Positions 28,182-37,806 of a stretch of 64,000 bases of DNA are shown here, in pieces; positions within the stretch are counted from its first letter, which is position 1; every line of letters begins with the position of its first letter. Below the pieces are notes generated by a model, which saw only the letters and a list, made by a program, of their open reading frames with translations, had not been told where the DNA came from and ran no database searches. Location of the stretch: NCBI GenBank assembly GCA_023267975.1, contig JALNLA010000001.1:124001-188000 (forward strand). The letters run 5' to 3'. This DNA comes from Candidatus Terraquivivens ruidianensis (lineage in GTDB: Archaea > Thermoproteota > Nitrososphaeria_A > Caldarchaeales > Wolframiiraptoraceae). The position numbers and the translations under genes were made by a program.

Positions 28182-29363
28182 ATGGCAAAGCCTTTGTCGG
28201 CCGACGAGGTAAAAGGCATGCGTAAACAGGGCATCTCAAAAACTATGGCCTTGGGTTCCGCAATCGCAGTCGTCGTGCTCGTCACCTTAGTGGCGCTAGT
28301 CATGTTAGGAGGGGTACTGACACCTACACCAACTCCAACAACCCCAACGCCGACGATTCAATGGCCAGAAAAGCTCTTGGGTGGTGGAGCTACTTTCGTT
28401 AATCCGTTGATGCAGAAATGGGCCTACGAGTTCAAGCAGGAGAGAGGCCTTTTCGGTGTTGACTATCAGAGCATAGGTAGCGGACAGGGAATAGCAAAGC
28501 TTAAAGAACAAGCCGTGGACTTCGCGGCCAGCGATTCTCCACTAAAGGGGAGCGAATGGGAGGAGCTGAAGAACGTTAGGGGAGGCGTTATACAGATGCC
28601 TATAACTATAGGCTCAGTTGTCGCGATATTCAACATACCAGGCGTGGACGAGCTCAAGCTCTCGCAAGAGGTTCTCCTGAAGATCTTCGATGGAGGCATA
28701 AAGAAATGGAACAACCCCCAATTGGTGGAACTTAACCCGCAGCTTAGGAACGTAGACAAAGATATAGTCGTTGTCTACAGGGCGGACAGGAGCGGAACGA
28801 CCTTCGTCTGGACGGATTTTTTGGAAAAGGTTAGCGGGGGAAAGTTTCCGAGGGACCTATCATTCAAGCTTCCGGACGAAGAGGCCGATAAGGCACGCTT
28901 CATAGGCGCTAAGGGTAACGAGGGCGTCACCGAGGCCGTGAGGAATACGCAGTATAGCATAGGATACGTGGAGTTGTCGTATGCTACGCTGAGCGGGTTA
29001 GCCCATGCTATGGTACAAAATAAAGTTGGCAACTTTGTGAAGGCGTCCATGGAAAGCGTAACGGAGGCAGTCAAGTCCATCATCGAGCACGTGAAGTTGC
29101 CAGACCCTCTTGATGACTGGAGCACCATTTCATTAATTAAGTTCGAGCCATCAAGCTCAGGTGCCTACCCTATCGTGAGTTTCAGCTACGTCATGCTATA
29201 CGTTGAGAATTCACCTGAAAAGGCGGCGGCCTTGCATGAGTTCCTAACATGGGTGTATCAAAAAGGACAGAAATACGTCGCCGACGTACCTGGCTATATC
29301 CCTCTGCCGGATAATGCCGTGCAGATCGGCCTGAAGGGAGTTTCCTACATAAAGGCGACATGA
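28182..29363 (+). CDS. pstS: Phosphate ABC transporter substrate-binding protein
   Basis: The 393 residues begin with a cytoplasmic start, one membrane anchor (about 22-46, ALGSAIAVVVLVTLVALVML), a Thr/Pro linker (TPTPTPTTPTPT), then the PstS fold: GGGATFVNPLMQKW, IGSGQGIAKL, FAASDSPL, YRADRSGTTFVW. No lipobox cysteine is seen, so it is held by the uncleaved or signal-like anchor. First gene of pstSCAB-phoU. ATG 28182 fits a leaderless start downstream of the TATA in the operator. Confidence 0.96.
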   Translation: MAKPLSADEVKGMRKQGISKTMALGSAIAVVVLVTLVALVMLGGVLTPTPTPTTPTPTIQWPEKLLGGGATFVNPLMQKWAYEFKQERGLFGVDYQSIGSGQGIAKLKEQAVDFAASDSPLKGSEWEELKNVRGGVIQMPITIGSVVAIFNIPGVDELKLSQEVLLKIFDGGIKKWNNPQLVELNPQLRNVDKDIVVVYRADRSGTTFVWTDFLEKVSGGKFPRDLSFKLPDEEADKARFIGAKGNEGVTEAVRNTQYSIGYVELSYATLSGLAHAMVQNKVGNFVKASMESVTEAVKSIIEHVKLPDPLDDWSTISLIKFEPSSSGAYPIVSFSYVMLYVENSPEKAAALHEFLTWVYQKGQKYVADVPGYIPLPDNAVQIGLKGVSYIKAT

Positions 29364-29379
29364 AGGTTGGTGGGCCCAC

Positions 29380-30288
29380 ATGGCCGTAGTAAGAAAATCT
29401 ATCTTTATTTTTCTTGGAAGTTTCGCCTTATTTTTAGTCCTCATCCTACCGTTCTACTTCTTCGGTGAACTTTACGGTGCTTCTGAGTTCTTTTCAAAGT
29501 TCTCTTTTCTGGATTTTATTTTGGGTCAAGAGTGGAGCTTACCTGAGCAGAAATACGGTGCGCTTCAAGCTGTTTACGGCACCCTGATGACGGCAGGTTT
29601 GGCACTGCTGATCACTACACCCATAAGCATAGCGGCGGCAGTAGCCATGTCTGAATTGCTACCCGAATGGTTGTCGGAAAGGCTAGGGATAATTGTCGAC
29701 ATGATAGCGGCGATTCCGAGCGTCGTAATAGGGCTTTGGGGGGTCTTGAGCTTGGGGCCATTCCTCTCCAACACTCTTTACAGGTTCTTGGTAGAAAATT
29801 TGGGCTTCTTACCAATATTCCAAGCCAAGACGTTGACGGCGTATAACAAGCTGACCGCGGCGCTCATGCTCGGCTACATGATAATGCCTTTCGCCGTGTC
29901 TGTCATAAAGGAAAACCTACGCCTAGTGCCCATGGAGATAAAAGAGGCGGCGTATGCACTCGGGCTCACCAAATGGGAAGTCGTACGTATTACGTTAAGT
30001 TATATCAAGCCAGGAATATTTGCGGCGCTCATGTTGGCGCTTGGAAGAGCGGTAGCAGAGGCCGTGGCTGTTTCCATGGTAATAGGCAACACATGCAGCT
30101 TTTCGGTCTCCCTATTGGAGCCAGCGTGCACATTAACCACGCTCATAATCAACAACTTTGCCGAGGCGACGGGTACTGAAGGCGCAGCCCTTATAGGGCT
30201 TGGTTTGGTCCTCTTCGTGATTTCGATTTCAATTGTCCTCGTGTCCAGATTGATATACAATAAGTTCTTTGGAGGGTATATGAGATGA
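29380..30288 (+). CDS. pstC: Phosphate ABC transporter permease PstC
   Basis: The 302 residues have about six membrane helices and the permease coupling motif (EAAYALGLTKWEVVRITL). A glycine-rich helix follows (GIFAALMLALGRAVAEAVAVSM). It begins 16 bp after pstS, and its stop overlaps pstA as ATGA. Confidence 0.95.
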   Translation: MAVVRKSIFIFLGSFALFLVLILPFYFFGELYGASEFFSKFSFLDFILGQEWSLPEQKYGALQAVYGTLMTAGLALLITTPISIAAAVAMSELLPEWLSERLGIIVDMIAAIPSVVIGLWGVLSLGPFLSNTLYRFLVENLGFLPIFQAKTLTAYNKLTAALMLGYMIMPFAVSVIKENLRLVPMEIKEAAYALGLTKWEVVRITLSYIKPGIFAALMLALGRAVAEAVAVSMVIGNTCSFSVSLLEPACTLTTLIINNFAEATGTEGAALIGLGLVLFVISISIVLVSRLIYNKFFGGYMR

Positions 30289-31142
30289 ACTTGAAAAAGC
30301 TCAGGGACACACTTTACACAAGTTTGGCATACCTGTCCCTTTTGCTGCTGATCATTCCACTAACTTGGATATTTTTTGAATGTATCATGAAAGGAGGGTA
30401 CTACATCGTCAGCAGACCCGTTGAGTTCTTCATGGACATAGGCAGGCCGCCAGGCGTCGAGGGTGGTGGTATAGGACACGCAATACAGGGCTCCCTCTAT
30501 ATGTTGGGCCTGGCACTCTTGGTAGGTGTGCCGGTGGGTGTGTTCGCTGGCATATACTTGGCCGAGCGTAAGAACAGCCCTATAGCCAAGGCGGCCCGTT
30601 TCATGAGCGATATCTTGGTCGAGTTTCCCACGATACTTGTTGGCATCGTCACATACATATTCTTGGTGTCGAAAGTTACTGGTATACTGGCAACAGGTCC
30701 AGCAGCCTTCGCTGCATCGTTCGCGCTAGCCCTAATCATGATACCCATAGTTGCTAGGAGCGTCGAGACAGCATTCCTGACTATACCGAACGAGATTAGG
30801 GAGGGCGCGTATGCCCTTGGCCTTTTGGACAGGCAGACCATCTTCCGCATACTCCTGCCCGCGGTTAGGGCCGGCGTTGTTACCGCCATACTGATAGGAC
30901 TTGCGAAGATAGCCGGGGAGTCCGCGCCCATAATAGTCAGCAACGGTGTCAGCAACTTCTGGTTCAGCAGGTGGACCGAGCCGGCGGCCTCCATGCCGGT
31001 CCTTATATACGTCTACGGGTTATCACCCTTCAAAGAGTGGCAAACCCAAGCATGGGCAGCATCCCTGCTACTCCTGCTACTAATAATGGGAGTTGGATTT
31101 TTAGCTAGGCGGTTTACTAAGAAATTGTGGGCAGGTGCGTAG
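30285..31142 (+). CDS. pstA: Phosphate ABC transporter permease PstA
   Basis: The 285-residue multi-span permease has a coupling loop (REGAYALGLLDRQTIFRILL) and the GLAKIAGESAPIIVS segment typical of PstA. Its start overlaps the pstC stop by 4 bp, and pstB starts 3 bp after its own stop. Confidence 0.95.
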   Translation: MNLKKLRDTLYTSLAYLSLLLLIIPLTWIFFECIMKGGYYIVSRPVEFFMDIGRPPGVEGGGIGHAIQGSLYMLGLALLVGVPVGVFAGIYLAERKNSPIAKAARFMSDILVEFPTILVGIVTYIFLVSKVTGILATGPAAFAASFALALIMIPIVARSVETAFLTIPNEIREGAYALGLLDRQTIFRILLPAVRAGVVTAILIGLAKIAGESAPIIVSNGVSNFWFSRWTEPAASMPVLIYVYGLSPFKEWQTQAWAASLLLLLLIMGVGFLARRFTKKLWAGA

Positions 31143-31145
31143 AGT

Positions 31146-31934
31146 TTGTTGGATAACGTAGCCGTCAGCGTGAAGGACTTGCATGTCAGCATAGATAAAA
31201 AAGAGATACTTAAGGGCATTAGCATAGACTTCCCGAGACACGCCGTTACTGCCATAATAGGACCATCCGGCAGCGGAAAGACTATGCTGTTAAGAAGCAT
31301 CAACAGACTTATCGAACTATTGCCAAATGTAAAGGTTTCAGGGAAAATCTGGGTCAGGATAGAAAACAAATTCCATGAAGCCTACGTGCTCGACCCACAT
31401 TACCTGAGACGAAAGGTGGGCTATGTATTCCAGAAGCCCAACCCGTTTCCCCATCTCTCAATCTTAAAAAACATGACTATCGGGCCTATGCTGAACGGAA
31501 TAGCTAAGGGTAAGGAAAGCTTAGAGAGGCTGGCGGAGGAAAAGCTGAGGGAAGCCGGACTGTGGGACGAGGTAAAGGAGAGGTTGAACGATGCGGCATG
31601 GAGGTTGAGCGGTGGCCAGCAACAGAGGCTTTGTATTGCAAGGGCCCTTGCGCTCGAGCCAGAGATTATACTTTTTGACGAGCCGACGACTGGTCTTGAC
31701 CTATACAACACAAAGAGAATAGAGGAGCTCATGGTCCGACTGAAGGAGAAGTACACGATTATAGCCGTTACGCACAGCGTCGACCAAGCTGGTAGAATAG
31801 CCGACTTTATAGCGTTTATTTACAACGGTAAACTGATAGAGTTCGGCTCAACTGCCTCCGTACTCAAATCTCCAACTAATGAGTTGACGGAGTTATTCAT
31901 AACGGGCAAGGTTCTGGATGGTGTAAAAGTTTGA
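31146..31934 (+). CDS. pstB: Phosphate ABC transporter ATPase PstB
   Basis: The 262 residues carry Walker A GPSGSGKT, signature LSGGQQQR and Walker B IILFDEP, with the H-loop in VTHSVDQ. The start is one of two tandem TTG codons (31146, 31149). It overlaps phoU by 4 bp. Confidence 0.95.
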   Translation: MLDNVAVSVKDLHVSIDKKEILKGISIDFPRHAVTAIIGPSGSGKTMLLRSINRLIELLPNVKVSGKIWVRIENKFHEAYVLDPHYLRRKVGYVFQKPNPFPHLSILKNMTIGPMLNGIAKGKESLERLAEEKLREAGLWDEVKERLNDAAWRLSGGQQQRLCIARALALEPEIILFDEPTTGLDLYNTKRIEELMVRLKEKYTIIAVTHSVDQAGRIADFIAFIYNGKLIEFGSTASVLKSPTNELTELFITGKVLDGVKV

Positions 31935-32566
31935 AGAGGCTTTTGGATGATTGGTTAGAAAAACTCACCAATATGATCTTGGACATGGCATCGATTAGTA
32001 GCAAGGTCGTCGAGATGGCTATCGATAGTTATGTAAGTGGGCGCGACGTTTCCAAAGATGTGTTTCAGACATCCCATCAGTTGCGTATTTTGGAGGATGA
32101 AACAGTAGAGCTAGGCATGGAGTTAATCGCCAGGTACCAACCCGTCGCAAGCGACCTTCGTTATATCCGCTCATGTATGGAGATAGCATATGGCTTCTTA
32201 AGATACGGTAGATATGCTTACGACATATCCCAGGTCCTCAGCATGTTCGGTGATTTGAGCGAATGTGAGAAAGAAATAATCCAAGAAACGGGTAAAAAAG
32301 TATGTGAGATGATACGCATAAGCGTAATTGCCTTCAAAAACAAAGACATTGAACTAGCTAAAAAATTAGAGCTAATGGATGACGAAGTTGACAAGGCTTA
32401 CATAGGTTTTGTTAAACATGCCATTGAGAGACCCACGTCCGGAAAGAAGTGCGATATTGCCATAACGCTGATCTTGCGTTACTTGGAGAGAATAGCTGAC
32501 CATGCCACCTATATAGGTGAGTCTGTAGAGTACATCATAACCGGCGAAAGACCTATCAGACGATAA
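31931..32566 (+). CDS. phoU: PhoU phosphate signalling protein
   Basis: The 211 residues are two PhoU repeats with acidic metal motifs (ELMDDEVDKAYIGFVKH; RYLERIADHATYIGESVEYI). It links Pst transporter activity to regulation. TTG 31931 overlaps the pstB stop. It is the last gene of the operon; the next gene is convergent. Confidence 0.92.
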   Translation: MKRLLDDWLEKLTNMILDMASISSKVVEMAIDSYVSGRDVSKDVFQTSHQLRILEDETVELGMELIARYQPVASDLRYIRSCMEIAYGFLRYGRYAYDISQVLSMFGDLSECEKEIIQETGKKVCEMIRISVIAFKNKDIELAKKLELMDDEVDKAYIGFVKHAIERPTSGKKCDIAITLILRYLERIADHATYIGESVEYIITGERPIRR

Positions 32567-32582
32567 GCCACCACTACTTCGG

Positions 32583-33788
32583 CTAGCTAGGCCCTACGTG
32601 TCCTATGCTTGTTTGGACGATTACTGTCTTAAGGCCAGCGTCTTCCAGCACTTTCTTTACACGCAACATCTCGCCATGGTTTGGTCTCCTGATGCTTCGC
32701 CTCCTAAAACTGGGAAAGTAGTCCAGTACGGTTACCTGAATTCTCGGGTCGATTGACGCTATAATCTCACCTATCTCGACAAGTTCTTCGAAGCCCATCC
32801 AAGCAGCGTTATATGCTATACCAACTCCGAGGTAAACACTTTCAGAATATTTTTCAAATACGTACTTCACAGCCGACCAAGACCTCTCAAAATATTCCCT
32901 TGCGCGTTCCACATCCTTTAAGCCAGTTATCTTCATGTAAGTTTCTAACCTTCCAGCCTTTGGCTCTATTCCTATGGTATTACATCCTGCTTCCACAAGC
33001 TCGTCCACGTAGTCTTGCGTCAAAATCGTTCCGTTGCTATCGAGGTGTAACCTAAAGCCGCTACCCAAGCGCTTTAGTTCTTTGAAGAAGTTTATGAGCC
33101 ATCTTCTGTTAAGGGTAGGCTCCCCTCCACTTATAGCCAGCCCTTTGGTCCTATACAACTTGCCGCAAACTGCTAATATCCTAGCTGCTTCAGACGGTGA
33201 AACTGCACCCGAAGAGTTGTCATAAGTTATGCGCCAATTCTGGCATTGAGGGCATCTCAGATTGCATCCAGCGGTCCATATGGCAGCCTCGACGTAGGAT
33301 GCCCTACCTACTTCCCACCATGGTGTTGCTTTGCCTCCAACCAAGTGCGGCTCTGGCCCGTGGATTATCCTCAAGGGCTCAATTTTCTCAACGTCAAGCA
33401 CAACCTCCATACCATCTCTGACAGGCGTTATGCATGTCCTTTCGAGTGCACCGTCTATTATGACTGCGCATGCCCAGCACCCTCCTATGCCACAAGGGAC
33501 TGCGATACCTTTCTTCCAAGGTTCTGAAAAGACAAACCCCGATAGCTTTAATGCTTCTTTAAGCGTTATTCCTGAGGGGACGGCGTACTTAACACCATCT
33601 ATTTTAATAGTTACGTATTTCGAAGGGCGCATAACCTCTAAAATCTTCTTGGCCTCGTAGGGGCAGGCGTAGTAGCAGGATAGACATCCGGAGCATTCGT
33701 TTCGGCTACGACAAACGTTAACTTCTCTGCAAAAACCACAATCCATGCATTTTGCTGCATCGGTGATGACAGCATTCCTTGTTAACAA
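32583..33788 (-). CDS. Radical SAM protein with ferredoxin-like [4Fe-4S] and plant-type [2Fe-2S] domains
   Basis: The 401 residues hold four possible Fe-S sites. Residues 14-43 have two four-cysteine sets (Cys14, 17, 20, 26 and the canonical CSGCLSCYYACP). Residues 57-119 form a plant-type [2Fe-2S] domain (Cys99, 104, 107, 119). The radical SAM motif CNLRCPQC follows at 175-182, with SGGEPTLNRRW. The rest resembles pyruvate-formate-lyase activases and AmmeMemoRadiSam-type proteins. The electron-wire architecture suggests it is reduced by a protein donor. The substrate is unknown. TTG 33788 is the proposed start. Confidence 0.78.
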   Translation of the reverse strand: MLTRNAVITDAAKCMDCGFCREVNVCRSRNECSGCLSCYYACPYEAKKILEVMRPSKYVTIKIDGVKYAVPSGITLKEALKLSGFVFSEPWKKGIAVPCGIGGCWACAVIIDGALERTCITPVRDGMEVVLDVEKIEPLRIIHGPEPHLVGGKATPWWEVGRASYVEAAIWTAGCNLRCPQCQNWRITYDNSSGAVSPSEAARILAVCGKLYRTKGLAISGGEPTLNRRWLINFFKELKRLGSGFRLHLDSNGTILTQDYVDELVEAGCNTIGIEPKAGRLETYMKITGLKDVERAREYFERSWSAVKYVFEKYSESVYLGVGIAYNAAWMGFEELVEIGEIIASIDPRIQVTVLDYFPSFRRRSIRRPNHGEMLRVKKVLEDAGLKTVIVQTSIGHVGPS

Positions 33789-33817
33789 TGCGCCTTATAT
33801 GAAACTTCTTAATGTCT

Positions 33818-34636
33818 TTAAATAAATCCTTTGTTGCATATATCCCGCAGAATTCTTAGGACCTTATCCCTGCTTAGCAACAAGTAATCCCTGTCCATTG
33901 AGTGAACCTCTAACGTGATGCTTCCGTCGTACCCTAAACCTTTAAGTTCGGATAGAACTTCTTGCCAACGTATCCTACCCACACCTATCGGCAGATGTAA
34001 GTCTCCCGAGCCGAAGTTATCGCTTAGGTGAACGTGACCTATCCTACTACCAAGCGCCCTTATGAACTTCGTTAACGCTTCGCCGTCACCATGGTAGTTC
34101 GTGAATGCGTGACCTATATCAAGCGTGGCCTTCATTTTCTTTGAATCAAGTAGCCAGAGTAGTTCGCTAAGCTTCGCAGCCTTGTCGTCCGTGTTCTCCA
34201 GCATAACCACTATCCCATACCCTTCTGCTTTCTCTTTTATTTCATCCAAGCTTAACGAGAAGGTTTTGAGCATCTCGTCCCGATTTTCATCGAAGTATTT
34301 CGAGGGCAGCCCCTCAGCAAACTCTGCATGCACAACTATCTTGATTGCGTCTAAAGCCCTTGCCACTTCTATGACCTTTAACATCTCTGAAACATAGCAA
34401 GCCCTTACACTTGGGTAGGGATGACTGGGGTGGAAATACCAAGGCATGTGGCATACGATATCTAGCCCATTTTTCCTGAGTGTGCCCCTTATCTCTTTGC
34501 ATAGGGGTAACAGTTTTTCTGGCATGGTCTCAGGATACTCAGCCGTTATCTCTAAAAAATCGAATTCGTTATTTATGGCAAATTCGACTTCGTTTAGTAT
34601 CGGTAGCCAAGGATTGTTCATGAGACCCATAATCAT
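33818..34636 (-). CDS. Sugar phosphate isomerase/epimerase-like TIM-barrel protein
   Basis: The 272 residues show the AP-endonuclease-2/xylose-isomerase-like barrel: FDFLEITAEYPE, VCHMPWYFHPSHP, KIVVHAEF, MLENTDD, TLDIGHAF, HVHLSDNFG and LEVHSMD, all plausible metal-site strands (Glu, His, Asp, Glu). The substrate could be a sugar or a DNA abasic site; the isomerase reading is favoured because no endonuclease IV-specific motif is seen. It is on the same strand as the radical SAM gene, 29 bp upstream of it. Confidence 0.78.
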   Translation of the reverse strand: MIMGLMNNPWLPILNEVEFAINNEFDFLEITAEYPETMPEKLLPLCKEIRGTLRKNGLDIVCHMPWYFHPSHPYPSVRACYVSEMLKVIEVARALDAIKIVVHAEFAEGLPSKYFDENRDEMLKTFSLSLDEIKEKAEGYGIVVMLENTDDKAAKLSELLWLLDSKKMKATLDIGHAFTNYHGDGEALTKFIRALGSRIGHVHLSDNFGSGDLHLPIGVGRIRWQEVLSELKGLGYDGSITLEVHSMDRDYLLLSRDKVLRILRDICNKGFI

Positions 34637-34672
34637 ACTTTCAGCAAATCCTAAGGTAGCCTAAAATCATTT

Positions 34673-36151
34673 TTAACTGAAAAACTTTAGCTTTGCTGAC
34701 ATATCGGCCAAGTTTACAAGTACAGCAGTTCCAACCGTCGGGTTAAGGCCAGCGCTTTGTTGGAACGACGTTTGTTCCTGCCAGCATCCCGAGTTTATGA
34801 GTAGCACGCCCTTGTAGGACTTAACCCCGGCCACGTGCACATGGCCCGTGCAAAGTATGTCGGGCACGTCCTCAATAACCAAGGGGTCGCTATCGAGTGG
34901 CAGGATGGGTGTATTCTGACCATAACATGGTGCCAGATGTCTGACATGTAGCATGGCTTCGAGGACGTTGCCTATATTCTCGCGTAACGTACTATACGAA
35001 ACACTTGGTAACATCTGGATTAGGTCATCAAGACTTTGGCCATGGTATAGATGCAGGAGCCTATCTCCGATTAAAATTTTTGCGGGGTTTCCGACAAACT
35101 TTAGCTTACGCTCGTTTTCTAGGATTTTTTTGTAAACCTCTGGAACTGGGGGTTGAGGTAGCGCTTTCCTAACAGGCTCATGGTTACCGGGTAAATATAC
35201 GAGCTCGATGTGCTTGGGGACTTCTGTTAAAATTTTAGCCGCTATACTGAATTGCTCGTTTACCGATATAACCTCGAGCTCCTTTTCCTGCCCAGGATAT
35301 ACGCCTACGCCGTCTACCAGATCTCCGCATAGAACTATGCACCCTATCCTTTTGACCTCACCGTCCCTGCTCCTGTTTATCCAATCAAGAAAGGACTCGA
35401 ACAAATCTTTTCGGAAATTTTTGCTTCCGATGTGAACGTCAGATATGAGGCACACATACATGTCGGGCCCTGACGATGGCCGCTTTTGGTTTATTGGAAC
35501 ATCTGGCTGTATGATGTCTTGAACGAGGATTGTATCGTTGACCTTTCTCAGCCTCATACCCACCACACAGTCAACCAGCACCATCTCAGCTTTTGCTAGA
35601 ACATCCCCGGTCTTCTTTGGAACCAAAACTGTTGCGCTTGCTGAAGGATCTTCGCATTTCAGCAAGAGAGCCTTCTCCGTGTCCCTTCTATCCAAAACCA
35701 TAACTGCGGCAGGAGCGTCTTGATCTTTCTTCATCTTTATGATTTCAGATAAAGGTATGAATTTGATACCTCTATCTTCAAGTATTTTCCTGAGCTTCAT
35801 GTAACGACTATGGAAGTACCTGTAGAATTCTTCAAGATGTCCTTCAATCATGACGTCCTCAGGGTAATGTTGGATGACTTGGACCTCAGGATATGCGTAC
35901 GTAGGAGGCTCCTCTTCACGTACAGGCGTGTATTCCTGTAATTTTCTCGTCTGCTGAACGACCGACCCTATAAGCTCTGCATCGAGTACCATGCGGTACG
36001 GGTCCATCTTCCTTACATAATCTATCACAGTGTTCAGCGTCCCGATAGGGTCTTCCGATGTCCTCAAGATTTTTAGGGCTTCCTCAGTTAGATGATAGCC
36101 ATTCTTTAAGGCCGTTAGGATTATTTTTCTATCGTTGTTTAAAATCACCAA
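34673..36151 (-). CDS. polB: DNA polymerase D small subunit (DP1)
   Basis: The 492 residues end in a calcineurin-like phosphodiesterase fold: LISDVHIGSKNF, VLCGDLVDGVG, YLPGNHEP, CTGHVHVAG. These metal ligands are intact, as expected for the 3'-5' proofreading exonuclease of PolD. The N-terminal 140 residues and the OB-fold region are as in DP1. It sits just downstream of orc1/cdc6, an arrangement also seen near origins in Thermococcales. The large subunit is not in the window. Confidence 0.93.
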   Translation of the reverse strand: MVILNNDRKIILTALKNGYHLTEEALKILRTSEDPIGTLNTVIDYVRKMDPYRMVLDAELIGSVVQQTRKLQEYTPVREEEPPTYAYPEVQVIQHYPEDVMIEGHLEEFYRYFHSRYMKLRKILEDRGIKFIPLSEIIKMKKDQDAPAAVMVLDRRDTEKALLLKCEDPSASATVLVPKKTGDVLAKAEMVLVDCVVGMRLRKVNDTILVQDIIQPDVPINQKRPSSGPDMYVCLISDVHIGSKNFRKDLFESFLDWINRSRDGEVKRIGCIVLCGDLVDGVGVYPGQEKELEVISVNEQFSIAAKILTEVPKHIELVYLPGNHEPVRKALPQPPVPEVYKKILENERKLKFVGNPAKILIGDRLLHLYHGQSLDDLIQMLPSVSYSTLRENIGNVLEAMLHVRHLAPCYGQNTPILPLDSDPLVIEDVPDILCTGHVHVAGVKSYKGVLLINSGCWQEQTSFQQSAGLNPTVGTAVLVNLADMSAKLKFFS

Positions 36152-36184
36152 CTAAGCTTCTGACCTTATATTGAAAAAGAACAT

Positions 36185-37462
36185 TTATATGTTGTGTTTT
36201 TTGAGAGAGGTGGGTACGTACCCTAACATGTTCGAGAGTACTTCGTCCTTCTCAAAGACGCCCACGACTTCGTCCAAGGGTAATGTGAGGAATACCTTTC
36301 TGGTTCTGCCGTACCTCCCGAGACTTACGAGCTCGCAATCCAATACCCCCAGCATGTTTAGCTCTGACAGTAGGCTACTTGTCCTTCTATCTGTCAGAGG
36401 CTCCATGCCGAGTAGCTCGCATAACTCTTTGTAGACCGTGTATAGGGTTCCTGAGGTTATCTCGTTTCCGTTTTTCATTGCTAACACTACGGAAAGTAAA
36501 ACTAGCTTACTATGTAAGGGAAGGGATGATAGCGCCTCGAAGACCCTTCCTCTCTCGATTATTCCTTGGGCTACCCTCACGTGTTTTTCCTCGACCTTCT
36601 GAGTTCCAGCCCTCTCTGCTACCTCGCCAGCCACCCTCAGTAAGTCTAGGGCTCTCCTAGCATCGCCGTGCTCTGCGGCCGCAAGCGCGGCGCATAACAT
36701 CACTATATCTTGAGAAACAGCGCCGTCATTAAAGGCAAGGGCGGCCCTCTCGCTCAGGATGTCCACAAGCTCGGAGGCTGTATATGGATGAAAGACTATC
36801 TCCTCTTCGCTTAGGCTACTCAGGACCCTAGGGTCGAGCATCTCCTTAAACATTAAGTCGTTTGATACACCGACGAGTGCGACCTGCCCGCCATCAAGGG
36901 ACTCGTTAACCCTTGTGAGTTCATAAAGTAAATCATCACCAAAATTTTTGATAAGGATGTCGACTTCGTCTAAACAAACTATAACCATTAAGTTGGATGA
37001 AGAAAGATTGGACACAAACCTGTTGAATACTTCAGCCTTCGATAGACCCGTGAATGGTACTTTTTGCCCTATCGCCGTACAAAGCTCTGCTAACACCCTA
37101 TACTCCGTACCAACCATTCGGCAGTTGATGTAAACGAATTTTAAAGGTAAATTATTACGGATCGTCTCTTCGTTAAAACGTTTAAACGTATGCTTAACCA
37201 CAGCCGTCTTGCCCGTGCCTGTTTTACCATATATGAAGACGTTCGATGGTCTGGCGTTGTTAAACGATGGGGCGAGTATTTCACCCAGCTGCCTGATGTG
37301 TTCCCATCTATGTGGTAGGTTGTTGGGTAGGTAGTCCGACCTCAGAACATTCCTATTCTTAAACAATCCTTTTTTAGATGATGTGGATATAAGGTCAGAT
37401 AATGGATCTAGCCGAACACCCCATTCCTTCCATTGGAAGTTTGATTCTCTGTTCATTATCAT
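36185..37462 (-). CDS. cdc6: Orc1/Cdc6 origin-recognition initiator
   Basis: The 425-residue AAA+ protein has Walker A GKTGTGKT (79-86), Walker B VCLDEVD (about 160-166), sensor regions (GVSNDLMFKE) and a C-terminal winged helix (SGTLYTVYKELCELLG, RTSSLLSELNMLGVLD). It binds ORB repeats and loads MCM. It is transcribed away from the 650 bp intergenic region carrying two ORB-like repeats, as at many archaeal origins. Confidence 0.95.
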   Translation of the reverse strand: MIMNRESNFQWKEWGVRLDPLSDLISTSSKKGLFKNRNVLRSDYLPNNLPHRWEHIRQLGEILAPSFNNARPSNVFIYGKTGTGKTAVVKHTFKRFNEETIRNNLPLKFVYINCRMVGTEYRVLAELCTAIGQKVPFTGLSKAEVFNRFVSNLSSSNLMVIVCLDEVDILIKNFGDDLLYELTRVNESLDGGQVALVGVSNDLMFKEMLDPRVLSSLSEEEIVFHPYTASELVDILSERAALAFNDGAVSQDIVMLCAALAAAEHGDARRALDLLRVAGEVAERAGTQKVEEKHVRVAQGIIERGRVFEALSSLPLHSKLVLLSVVLAMKNGNEITSGTLYTVYKELCELLGMEPLTDRRTSSLLSELNMLGVLDCELVSLGRYGRTRKVFLTLPLDEVVGVFEKDEVLSNMLGYVPTSLKKHNI

Positions 37463-37608
37463 TCATCTCTTCTTTTTGAATAAAGCGTTATTCTCTGTAT
37501 GGTTATAAGGTATTTTATGAAAAAATTTCTTGGTTTATTTTTTTCAATAAAAAATTCTAACATTATTAAACATCGAACCCATCAAAGACCGAGGGTTGGA
37601 AACTCCAA

Positions 37609-37633
37609 CTTCCATGAGAAACCAAGGGGTGTA
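37609..37633 (+). repeat. ORB-like element 1
   Basis: Contains TTCCATGAGAAACC then AAGGGGTGTA, matching the archaeal origin recognition box layout (TTCCA...GAAAC...AGGGG with a G-string). It matches element 2 at about 20 of 25 positions when that is read on the minus strand. Confidence 0.72.
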
Positions 37634-37781
37634 CCCCCTTACATCGAAACCTTGGAAAAAAGTAAAACTTTACAAATTGAGAATGGATAAAAGTCCAAAC
37701 AACTAATAAGTTTGTTTTCCAGCGATTTTTTACTAAAAATACCCATATACTTATCGTTCACAGTTAACAACCTTGGCTTTA

Positions 37782-37806
37782 AACACCCCTCCATTTCTCA
37801 TGGAAA
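37782..37806 (-). repeat. ORB-like element 2
   Basis: Read on minus it contains TTTCCATGAGAAAT then GGAGGGGTGTT. It faces element 1, so the pair point their G-strings inward over the A+T-rich core, the geometry seen for Orc1-bound ORBs flanking an unwinding element. Confidence 0.7.

Noticed and set aside
37499-37690. 63-codon open frame across ORB element 1
   Set aside because: Low-complexity, A+T-rich translation overlapping the repeats; origin explanation fits better.
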